Assembly (NCBI GenBank): GCA_947466555.1
Contig: CANIFK010000410.1
Location: forward strand, 1-5,472
Source: Acidobacteriota bacterium
GTDB lineage: Bacteria; Acidobacteriota; Terriglobia; Bryobacterales; Bryobacteraceae
Length of the DNA: 5,472 nucleotides
Reading direction: 5' to 3'
This document shows, in pieces, positions 1 to 5,472 of this stretch (position 1 is its first letter; each line of letters begins with the position of its first letter). The position numbers and the translations under genes were made by a program. The notes beneath the pieces are model-generated. The model saw nothing but the letters and a program-made list of their open reading frames with translations, did no database searches and was not told the DNA's origin.

Positions 1-326
1 ATGTAGTGGGAAGAAACGCCGCAGAGTTGGGCACGGAAATTGGATTGGGCCGATTCCTCCAGGTAGAAGAGATCGCCGGGATGAATCTTTGCTGCGGGCG
101 AGGCGTGCCAGATGAACTCGGTGCCCGGGGAGCGGCCGTAGAGTAGGGTACGTAGCTTCATACGGACCGGGCGGAGATCGCCGGATCCGTCGCCGGGAAG
201 TTGGGTTTCGATGGCTTCGGCGAGGACCACGGTGAGGTCCGGAGCAAGCACTTCGCACGGTGGGGGCGTGGCGCAGGTCGTAGCCCAGATAGTGGCGGCA
301 AAGAGGAGGGCGAGGACCGGGCGCAT
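1..326 (-). CDS. Secreted paralog copy 2, 5' part only (runs off left edge)
   Basis: The ATG at 326-324 opens a frame that stays open for 108 codons to the window edge, so the 3' end is missing. The product begins with a hydrophobic signal peptide (about residues 1-15, ending IWA) and continues with Cys18 and Cys24 in a CATPPPC motif, a block VRMKLRTLLYGRSPGTEF at about 54-71, the acidic stretch YLEES at 88-92, and Cys102. Each of these elements has a counterpart at the same spacing in the neighbouring gene at 336-950, so the two are tandem paralogs. The ATG lies 9 bases after the stop of that gene, with no clear Shine-Dalgarno sequence, which suggests one transcript and coupled translation. 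Cys18 is not a good lipoprotein cysteine because the residues before it (ATT) do not fit a lipobox. The function is unknown, and whether it has the C-terminal beta-sandwich seen in copy 1 cannot be seen here. Confidence 0.8.
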   Translation of the reverse strand, partial: MRPVLALLFAATIWATTCATPPPCEVLAPDLTVVLAEAIETQLPGDGSGDLRPVRMKLRTLLYGRSPGTEFIWHASPAAKIHPGDLFYLEESAQSNFRAQLCGVSSHY

Positions 327-329
327 GGC

Positions 330-342
330 TTCAGTTTACTTG
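330..342 (-). repeat. 13-bp direct repeat, copy at the paralog junction
   Basis: On the minus strand this reads CAAGTAAACTGAA and lies 3 bases before the ATG of copy 2. It is identical to the segment just before the ATG of copy 1 (951-963). Here its AAG-TAA is also the last lysine codon and the stop codon of copy 1. The repeat therefore overlaps the boundary between the two duplicated genes. Confidence 0.8.
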
Positions 343-950
343 GGGTCGAAGAGGACCTGGCGGCAGGCGCCGGGGAGGAGTTGGAAGGTGGGGTTCTGGC
401 GGCCTCGCGCGGGGTGGACGGTGTAATGGCCTGGCGGAATGTTCCGCCATTCGGCGAGGCCGCGGGCGTCGGTCTTGTTTTCGATGGTGCCAGTAGGACC
501 GGTGAGGCGGATGGCGCTGTGTGTGGCTTGTTGGAATCCGATGCGCACGTAGGTTTCCTGATGCTGGCCGGCGGCGAGTTCCTGGAAGAACTGCTGGCGT
601 TTGACGCTACCGGCCCAGGTTTGGCCGGTCTCGCCGCAGGACTTGGCGCGGAGCGGCGTGCCGGCTTCTTCGATGTAGATGACCTCACCCGCGCGGAGGC
701 TATTCGCTGCAAACCAGAGGAGCGTGAACTCAGTGCCTGGCGAAGGTCCGTAGATGAGCTTACGGAGACGCATGCGGATGGGGACTCGCTGTTCCCAGTT
801 GCGAAGCTGTTTCGGCGCTTCATAGGTGTCCATGGACTCAGCGATTGCTACGACTAATCCTGGGCGAATGGCATAGCAAGGCGGGCTGGTCGCGCAGGAC
901 ATGGCGGACAGGCCGACAGCGAAGAGTACGGCAAGTACCAGAGGCACCAT
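336..950 (-). CDS. Secreted two-part Cys-containing protein, paralog copy 1
   Basis: This 204-residue protein has a signal peptide (about 1-18) with no strong positive charge at its start. An N-terminal domain of about 19-110 holds CATSPPC (Cys19, Cys25), the block IRMRLRKLIYGPSPGTEF (58-75) and Cys105. The layout of a Cys near the mature N-terminus and a later Cys after beta-strand-like segments recalls NTR/TIMP-like folds, but this is a weak inference. The C-terminal part, about 133-204, looks like a carboxypeptidase-regulatory/Cna-B-type beta-sandwich: TDARG (160-164) followed by IPPGHYTV (171-178), then a final Cys196. It is probably exported to the periplasm or cell surface and may form disulfides. 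No catalytic motif is visible. It is the upstream member of a tandem pair with the gene starting at 326 and is divergent from the receptor gene. I do not recognise a named family. Confidence 0.82.
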   Translation of the reverse strand: MVPLVLAVLFAVGLSAMSCATSPPCYAIRPGLVVAIAESMDTYEAPKQLRNWEQRVPIRMRLRKLIYGPSPGTEFTLLWFAANSLRAGEVIYIEEAGTPLRAKSCGETGQTWAGSVKRQQFFQELAAGQHQETYVRIGFQQATHSAIRLTGPTGTIENKTDARGLAEWRNIPPGHYTVHPARGRQNPTFQLLPGACRQVLFDPK

Positions 951-963
951 TTCAGTTTACTTG
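951..963 (-). repeat. 13-bp direct repeat, copy in the leader of copy 1
   Basis: On the minus strand CAAGTAAACTGAA directly abuts the ATG of the gene at 336-950. It matches 330-342 base for base. No purine-rich Shine-Dalgarno sequence is visible here, so the element could serve as the shared translation leader, or it could be the leftover 3' end of an earlier copy. Confidence 0.8.
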
Positions 964-982
964 TGTGATAAAGTTTCACCCA

Positions 983-1001
983 CACGTTAGACCGCAACGT
1001 G
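983..1001. promoter_or_regulatory. Inverted repeat, possible operator or leader hairpin
   Basis: CACGTT and AACGTG form perfect 6-bp arms around a 7-base spacer (AGACCGC). The site lies between the weak -10-like sequence and the Shine-Dalgarno sequence of the receptor gene and upstream of the divergent gene, a usual place for a dimeric regulator. The arms are short enough that chance is possible. Confidence 0.3.
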
Positions 1002-1012
1002 AACGGAGAAAC

Positions 1013-1018
1013 AAGGGG
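1013..1018 (+). promoter_or_regulatory. Ribosome binding site of the receptor gene
   Basis: AAGGGG lies 8 bases before the ATG at 1027, a normal spacing. It supports this start, which also gives a complete signal peptide. Confidence 0.65.
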
Positions 1019-1026
1019 TCATTTGA

Positions 1027-4000
1027 ATGCACATTTGTCGCATCGCTCTTGCTTTGGTAATTGGCGCCAGCCTGTTCGGACAGGCTGAGCGTGGCACTTT
1101 CAACGGAACTGTTCTCGACCCATCGGGCGCCGCCGTGGTGGGCGCGACGGTGAAGGTTGTGAATCCAGCAAATGGCGTGGAATTCACCTCATTGACGACG
1201 GATGCCGGCGTCTACCGCATGCCGTCGCTATCGCCCGGAACGTATCGAATTACAGTGTCGGCGCCGGGCTTCAAGGGCGCCATCCGGCAGAATGTTGTAC
1301 TGGCTGTGGCGCAGACGTTGACGGTTGATTTCCATCTGGAAGTCGGCAATATTTCCGATCAAATTACGGTGTCGAGCGAGGCGCCGTTATTAGAAACCGG
1401 TACGGCAGAGATCGGGAGCTATGTAACAAAGAAAGAGTTCGACGCCTGGCCGATCGCGGTGGGTGGCGGGCGGCGGCAGATTCAACAGTTCATCTTTACC
1501 TCGCTGCCCGGTTCGGTGGGCGGCACGTGGCAGGGGTCGATCAACGGCGGGCAGAACTACTCGCACGAAATTCTGATCGACGGCATTTCGATTGGGCGCA
1601 TGGATCTGGCTGGCGGCGCGAACTCCGAGTTCAGCCCTTCGGCCGAATCGATCAGCGAATTCAAAATGCAGACCGGCACGGTGAGCGCGCAGTATTCGGG
1701 CGGGCAGACTTCGGTGGCGAACTTTGCGACCAAGAGCGGCACGAACTCGCTGCATGGCTCGGCATACTACTACGGCCAGAACGATGCGTTGCGCGCGAAT
1801 GCGTTCAACAGCAACGCGGCGGGGATTAAGCGCCAGCCGTACAAGCAGCACAACTATGGCTACTCGGCCGGCGGACCGGTGATGATTCCGAAAGTTTATG
1901 ACGGGCGCAACCGCACCTTCTGGTTCCACAACATGGAGCGGACGACGCAGGCCGATTACAACCAGAGCGGGTTTGTGCATCTGCCCACGCCGGAGTTCAA
2001 GCAGGGTAACTTTTCGAGCCTGTTGAATCCAGGCTTCACTGGCAACGCCGGGTCCGGGACAACCGTCGGTACGGATGCATTAGGCCGACCGGTTCAGTTT
2101 GGCGCGATCTACGATCCGCGGTCCGCGCAGCAGGTTGGGAACACAGGTACCTGGGTGCGCAGCATCTTTCCTGGGAACATTATTCCGCGGAGCCGCTTTG
2201 GCGCCGTGCCGTCAAAGATCCTGGAGTTGGCTCCGATCGACGATCCGATCTTCAGCGGGATGCAGAACAACATGCCCGCGATCGGCACATGCTGCCCGAA
2301 CTTCCGCGAACGGATGCTGACGTTCAAAGGCGACCACAACATCAACACCCGCCACCGGTTGAGCGGCATGATCAACCGGAACTTCCGTGTACGCTACAAC
2401 TCCGGCTCGCCGCGCTGGGGCGCGCCTCCCGGATCGCCCACCAACGTGTACCAAAACCAGGACACGCCGGGCACGATGGGCCGACTGGCGTATGATTTCA
2501 CGCTGACGCCGACCCTGTTGGGCCGCGCGAACCTCGGATACAACCGGTTCGGCAACATGAACGAGAGTGTGTTCGTGGACCAGGATTGGCCGGCGAAGCT
2601 GGGCATGACGAATGTTCCGGGGGTTCATTTCCCGGTGTTGAACTTTAGCGGGCAGCCCTTCCAGGGTGGCGGCATCGGCGCCGGCGGACGTCTGGGTTCG
2701 AACAACCGCGGCGGCAGCTTCAACGGGTCGACAATCGGCCAGGTGGACCTGACCAAAGTCAGCGGTAAGCACAACTTTAAGTTCGGCTTCGAACAGCGGC
2801 GCTACTACTACAACACGCGCAACAAGTCCGGTTCGGGCGACTTCAACTTCTCGCCGAACCAGACCGCGCTGCCCGGCTTCATCAACCAGACGGGACACAG
2901 CTTCGCCAGCTTCCTGCTGGGCGACTATGCTTCGACCAGCCGCGGCATTGCGGCCTCCAACTTCGGTCACCGCTGGCGCCAGACCGGCCTCTACTTCCAG
3001 GACGACTGGAAGCTGACGCCGCGCCTGACGCTCAACATTGGCTTGCGTTGGGAGATCGTGGGCGGGCTGGCGGAAGTGGCCGGCCGCATGTCGGCGATTG
3101 ACTTCAGCGTTCCGAATCCTGGCGCGGGCAACCGTCCGGGCGCGCTGGTGTTTGCCGACGACCGCAATCGCAACGGCTTCATGGACACCTACTGGAAGCA
3201 GATCTCGCCGAAGTTCGGCTTTGCCTACGCGGTGTCGAACAAACTGGTGATGCGCGGCGGCTACGGCATCAACAACACACCGGCCATCTCCAACGGCTTT
3301 GGTTTTGGCGGCACGCAGGGGTACAACGGCAGCATCAGCGTCACCTCGGCCAACACGTTGGTGCCATTCGCGGAGGCTCCGTTGGGGAACATTTCCAACC
3401 CGTATCCGAGCTTCGCCGGTACGTTGCCGAACAAGATCCCGACGCTCGTCAACGGTCAGGGCATCGACTACTATCCGTTGAACGGCAACCATCTGCCCTA
3501 TGTTCAGAACTGGAATTTCGGCTTCCAATATCAGCTGCCGGCGCAGACGGTGGTGGAAGTGAACTACGTGGCCAACAAGGGTACGCGTCTGATCGCGCGT
3601 GGCTTTGTGAACCCGAACAACCTGCCGTTTACGGCCACGCAGCAGTATGGCGACATTCTGCCGCGGCCGTGGACGTCGGCGAGCCCGATCCCGGCGCCGT
3701 TCCCCGGCTTCGTGGGCACGAACCTGCAGGCTTTGCGGCCGTATCCGCAGTACACCGGCATCAACAGCATCTTCCCGAACAACGGGTCGTCGTCCTACCA
3801 GGGCCTGCAGGTGCAGGTGACGCGGCACTTCTCCAAGGGCCTGGCCGTGCTGGGCGCCTACACCTTCTCGAAGACCATCGGCATGGCCGATAGCGCTTTG
3901 GATTCCGAAGGCGTAGCGGACATCTTCAACCAGCGCCTGGAGCGCAGCATCATCAACTACCACTATCCGCACGTGGCCAAGTTGAGCTGGATTTATGAGC

Positions 4001-4554
4001 TGCCGATTGGCGTGAATAAGACTGTGAAGCTGAACCGCATGGTGGACAAGTTCATTGGCGGCTGGCAGCTTTCCGGTATTCAGAACTGGCGCAGCGGCGC
4101 CCCGGTGGCGATTAGCACCGGCGGCATCAGCCTGCCCACGGGCAGCTCGGCGCGGCCGGACCTCGTGCTCGGCGTGCCGATCGTGCTGAACTCCGACGCG
4201 GGAATCAACTTCCGCGGCATCAATAACGGCACGGCGTACTTAAACCGCGCGGCGTTCTCCAATCCTCCGGTCTTCGCCGGCGGGCAGAACGTTGTGACGC
4301 GGCTGGGAACCGTTGGGCCGTACCTGCCCAACATCCGCGACCGTCGGCTGACCACGTTTGACGCCAGCATCCAGAAGATCTTCAAGGTGGACGAGCAGCG
4401 CTTCTTCGAACTGCGCGGCACGTTCTTGAACGCGTTCAACTGGGCGGGCGTCGGCGGGTTGAACACAAACCTGACGAGTCCGTTCTTCGGTCAGTACACG
4501 GGTCAGCAGCTTGGCCCGCGCAACATTGAAATCGCTCTGCGCTTTACGTTCTAA
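1027..4554 (+). CDS. TonB-dependent receptor, Oar-like, with carboxypeptidase-regulatory N-terminal domain
   Basis: This 1175-residue protein is expected to be an outer-membrane beta-barrel that imports or binds large substrates using TonB energy. The order is: signal peptide (about 1-20, ending FGQA); carboxypeptidase-regulatory-like beta-sandwich (about 22-104, with DPSGAAVVGATV and SLSPGTYRITVSAPGF); linker ITVSSEAPLLET (113-124) typical of the family; plug domain (about 125-240, with LIDGIS and SISEFKMQTGTVSAQYS); then the barrel, opening with TKSGTNSLHGSAYYYGQND (235-253), containing YFQDDWKLTPRLTLNIGLRWE (begins at 656), and ending with LNAFN (1134-1138) and a terminal phenylalanine in IALRFTF, as expected for BAM recognition. 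Length and order are those of the large acidobacterial receptors related to Myxococcus Oar. The ligand cannot be told from sequence; many relatives are assumed to handle glycans or peptides. The only cysteines in the mature chain are the pair Cys422-Cys423. The ATG is supported by AAGGGG 8 bases upstream. Confidence 0.95.
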   Translation: MHICRIALALVIGASLFGQAERGTFNGTVLDPSGAAVVGATVKVVNPANGVEFTSLTTDAGVYRMPSLSPGTYRITVSAPGFKGAIRQNVVLAVAQTLTVDFHLEVGNISDQITVSSEAPLLETGTAEIGSYVTKKEFDAWPIAVGGGRRQIQQFIFTSLPGSVGGTWQGSINGGQNYSHEILIDGISIGRMDLAGGANSEFSPSAESISEFKMQTGTVSAQYSGGQTSVANFATKSGTNSLHGSAYYYGQNDALRANAFNSNAAGIKRQPYKQHNYGYSAGGPVMIPKVYDGRNRTFWFHNMERTTQADYNQSGFVHLPTPEFKQGNFSSLLNPGFTGNAGSGTTVGTDALGRPVQFGAIYDPRSAQQVGNTGTWVRSIFPGNIIPRSRFGAVPSKILELAPIDDPIFSGMQNNMPAIGTCCPNFRERMLTFKGDHNINTRHRLSGMINRNFRVRYNSGSPRWGAPPGSPTNVYQNQDTPGTMGRLAYDFTLTPTLLGRANLGYNRFGNMNESVFVDQDWPAKLGMTNVPGVHFPVLNFSGQPFQGGGIGAGGRLGSNNRGGSFNGSTIGQVDLTKVSGKHNFKFGFEQRRYYYNTRNKSGSGDFNFSPNQTALPGFINQTGHSFASFLLGDYASTSRGIAASNFGHRWRQTGLYFQDDWKLTPRLTLNIGLRWEIVGGLAEVAGRMSAIDFSVPNPGAGNRPGALVFADDRNRNGFMDTYWKQISPKFGFAYAVSNKLVMRGGYGINNTPAISNGFGFGGTQGYNGSISVTSANTLVPFAEAPLGNISNPYPSFAGTLPNKIPTLVNGQGIDYYPLNGNHLPYVQNWNFGFQYQLPAQTVVEVNYVANKGTRLIARGFVNPNNLPFTATQQYGDILPRPWTSASPIPAPFPGFVGTNLQALRPYPQYTGINSIFPNNGSSSYQGLQVQVTRHFSKGLAVLGAYTFSKTIGMADSALDSEGVADIFNQRLERSIINYHYPHVAKLSWIYELPIGVNKTVKLNRMVDKFIGGWQLSGIQNWRSGAPVAISTGGISLPTGSSARPDLVLGVPIVLNSDAGINFRGINNGTAYLNRAAFSNPPVFAGGQNVVTRLGTVGPYLPNIRDRRLTTFDASIQKIFKVDEQRFFELRGTFLNAFNWAGVGGLNTNLTSPFFGQYTGQQLGPRNIEIALRFTF
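1068..1087 (+). other. Hairpin inside the signal-peptide coding region
   Basis: CAGCCTGT and ACAGGCTG form a perfect 8-bp stem closed by the 4-base loop TCGG. It covers about codons 14-21 of the receptor gene, starting 41 bases after the first base of the ATG. It could influence translation or mRNA stability, but it may simply reflect the codons for the SLFGQAE segment. Confidence 0.4.
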
Positions 4555-4562
4555 TCAGAGGG

Positions 4563-4970
4563 ATGTCACAACACCAACAAGGGGACCGGCCGCGGCCGGT
4601 CCCCTTAACCATTCCGGGGCTCCCACCGGCGAACCCCACGTATTCGCAGGCAACCGTGCTGGGGAATCTCGTGTTTGTCTCCGGCATGCTGGGGATCGAT
4701 CCGCTGACCAACCGGCTGGCCGGGGACGATATGCGTTCGCAGACGCGGCAGGCTTTGTTGAATATTGAGCGGATTTTGAAGGAAGCCGGATCGGGGCTGG
4801 ACCGCGTGGCGCGGTGCAATTTGTACCTGACCGACTACGGTCGGCTGTCGGAGGCGAACGAGGTCTACGCCGAGTTCTTCTCCACGCACAAGCCGGCGAA
4901 GACGGGCGTCGGTGTGTCGGAGCTGTGGGCCGGCGCGCTGATTGAGATTGAAGTGACGGCGGCGCTGTAG
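4563..4970 (+). CDS. RidA/YjgF/YER057c/UK114 family protein
   Basis: This 135-residue protein matches the small trimeric RidA fold, whose best-known members hydrolyse reactive 2-aminoacrylate/imine intermediates in the cytoplasm. Seen: NPTYSQA (24-30; Tyr27 corresponds to E. coli RidA Tyr17), LVFVSGMLGIDPLTN (36-50), RQALLNIERIL (62-72), EANEVYAEFF (97-106; Asn99 corresponds to Asn88), PAKTGVGV (111-118) and IEIEVTAAL (127-135; Glu128 corresponds to Glu120). The substrate-binding Arg105 of E. coli is replaced by Lys113 and Cys107 by Gly115, so classical imine deaminase activity is doubtful. Compared with E. coli the N-terminus is about 10 residues longer and the loop before Lys113 is 3 residues shorter. 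The ATG at 4563 is the only usual start: an in-frame stop lies at 4527, and no ATG, GTG or TTG occurs in the next 30 codons. GAGGG abuts this ATG with almost no spacing, so re-initiation after the receptor stop 8 bases upstream is likely. A strong palindrome lies in codons 6-15. Confidence 0.9.
   Translation: MSQHQQGDRPRPVPLTIPGLPPANPTYSQATVLGNLVFVSGMLGIDPLTNRLAGDDMRSQTRQALLNIERILKEAGSGLDRVARCNLYLTDYGRLSEANEVYAEFFSTHKPAKTGVGVSELWAGALIEIEVTAAL
4579..4606. terminator. Perfect 28-bp palindrome, terminator-like or attenuator
   Basis: AAGGGGACCGGCCG is followed immediately by its exact reverse complement. As RNA this gives a 12-bp, very GC-rich stem with a CGCG loop. It begins 24 bases after the stop codon of the receptor gene, where an intrinsic terminator would be expected, but it lies inside the RidA reading frame and is followed by TTAACC with no U-tract. 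It could be a leaky terminator/attenuator, an mRNA-end stabiliser for the receptor transcript, or a dispersed palindromic repeat. The palindrome is certain; the role is inferred. Confidence 0.6.
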
Positions 4971-4972
4971 CC

Positions 4973-5472
4973 ATGCGCTGGCTGGTGGCGTTGGCGCTGG
5001 CTGCGGCCGTCTGGGCGGAGACGGGCAGCCGGGCGTGCGCGCCGTGCCACCGTGAGATTTTCGAGAAGCAACGGCAGAGCGGGATGGCGCGCAGCAGCGG
5101 GCGCGTCGGGGATGGGTTTGAGAAGTTCGACGCGGGCGTTTTCCGCGGGCCGGGGGCGCGGTATCGCGTGACGCCGTCGTATGAAGTGGACTTCGGCCGG
5201 GGCACGTTCCGGATGGAGTATTTCGTAGGGTCGGGCGCTGTGGGGCGGAGCTATGCGGGGTTCGTGGACGGGTTTCTGTTCCAGTCGCCGGCGTCGTATT
5301 ATGCGGCGCGCGGGGCGTGGGGGTTGTCGCCGGGATATTCCACGAAGTCCTTCGTGGATGTGGCTCGGCCGGTGGAGAGTGCGTGTTTGCAGTGCCATGC
5401 CAGCGGGGCGCGGGTGGTGGCGGGGACGCAGAATGCGTATGCCGATCCGCCGTTTGCCGAGGGCGGCGTGGG
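4973..5472 (+). CDS. Secreted c-type (multihaem) cytochrome, 5' part only
   Basis: The ATG lies 2 bases after the stop of the RidA gene and the frame is open for 166 codons to the window edge, so the 3' end is missing. The product has a signal peptide of about 15 residues (MRWLVALALAAAVWA) and then two covalent haem-binding motifs, CAPCH (22-26) and CLQCH (138-142), 116 residues apart. After the first motif comes REIFEKQRQSGMARSS (27-42), the pattern seen in acidobacterial and planctomycete multihaem cytochromes that often carry TPR repeats further on; TPRs are not visible here. Haem attachment would occur in the periplasm through the cytochrome c maturation system, and electron transfer is the likely role. 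More CxxCH motifs may follow outside the window. No clear Shine-Dalgarno sequence is seen, which with the 2-base gap suggests translational coupling to the RidA gene. Partner and electron acceptor are unknown. Confidence 0.8.
   Translation, partial: MRWLVALALAAAVWAETGSRACAPCHREIFEKQRQSGMARSSGRVGDGFEKFDAGVFRGPGARYRVTPSYEVDFGRGTFRMEYFVGSGAVGRSYAGFVDGFLFQSPASYYAARGAWGLSPGYSTKSFVDVARPVESACLQCHASGARVVAGTQNAYADPPFAEGGV

Larger units (their letters stand above)
951..1026. promoter_or_regulatory. Divergent intergenic region
   Basis: These 76 bases separate the starts of the minus-strand paralog pair and the receptor gene, so promoters for both directions should lie here or slightly inside the genes. 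For the plus strand a weak extended -10-like sequence, TGTGATAAA (964-972), is present without a good -35 partner. On the minus strand I see no convincing hexamers. The region is less GC-rich than its flanks in the part next to the minus-strand gene. Confidence 0.4.

Noticed and set aside
158..823. Minus-strand open frame of 221 codons in another frame across the same pair
   Set aside because: Its product is a Ser/Pro/Ala/Arg-rich low-complexity sequence, and the other minus-strand frame carries the paralogous proteins.
201..857. Plus-strand open frame of 218 codons opposite the secreted paralog pair
   Set aside because: It spans the junction between two clearly paralogous minus-strand genes with signal peptides; its translation is low-complexity and rich in Gly/Ala/Glu with no recognisable motif. 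It is the antisense shadow of GC-rich coding DNA.
891..896. Possible lipoprotein cysteine (Cys19) in secreted copy 1, and the matching Cys18 in copy 2
   Set aside because: The preceding residues (AMS and ATT) do not fit a lipobox, and the paired downstream Cys suggests disulfide use instead.
2212..3972. Minus-strand open frame of 586 codons inside the receptor gene
   Set aside because: It is long only because antisense stops are rare in this GC-rich codon usage. The translation is dominated by Arg, Val, Ala and His without domains, while the sense frame is an unmistakable receptor.
4555..5398. Minus-strand open frames opposite the RidA and cytochrome genes
   Set aside because: Arg/Pro/Ala-rich sequences with no family features; the plus-strand frames contain the RidA motifs and CxxCH haem sites.
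1..5472. Mobile element, CRISPR array, tRNA, rRNA or defence system
   Set aside because: No transposase, integrase, terminal repeats, regularly spaced repeats or RNA-gene signatures were seen; the base composition and gene style are uniform.

Overview
The window looks like chromosomal DNA from a GC-rich Acidobacteriota bacterium, probably of the Bryobacterales/Solibacter type. The basis is a very long TonB-dependent receptor of the Oar-like, carboxypeptidase-regulatory-domain type that is greatly expanded in that phylum, a CxxCH secreted cytochrome starting close behind it, and small secreted Cys-containing proteins. The assignment rests on recognised family style, not on a database search.

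Layout. On the minus strand, reading leftward from 950, lie two tandem paralogous secreted proteins: an intact 204-residue copy (336-950) and a second copy that starts at 326 and runs off the left edge of the window. A 13-bp direct repeat sits in front of both start codons, and in the second case it contains the stop codon of the first copy, so it marks the duplication junction. A 76-bp divergent intergenic region (951-1026) follows, with a 6-bp inverted repeat and a Shine-Dalgarno sequence. On the plus strand come the 1175-residue receptor (1027-4554), a 135-residue RidA/YjgF-family protein (4563-4970) and a c-type cytochrome with two CxxCH motifs visible (4973 to the right edge). The plus-strand genes are separated by only 8 and 2 bases and look co-directional and probably co-transcribed.

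How they may work together. The receptor would be an outer-membrane beta-barrel, the cytochrome an exported redox protein, and the RidA protein cytoplasmic. No shared pathway is evident. The most notable signals are a perfect 28-bp palindrome inside the first codons of the RidA gene, the replacement of the RidA catalytic arginine by lysine, and the duplication junction in the minus-strand pair. I see no mobile element, CRISPR array, tRNA or rRNA, and no convincing new multi-gene system; most of the window is an ordinary receptor gene.
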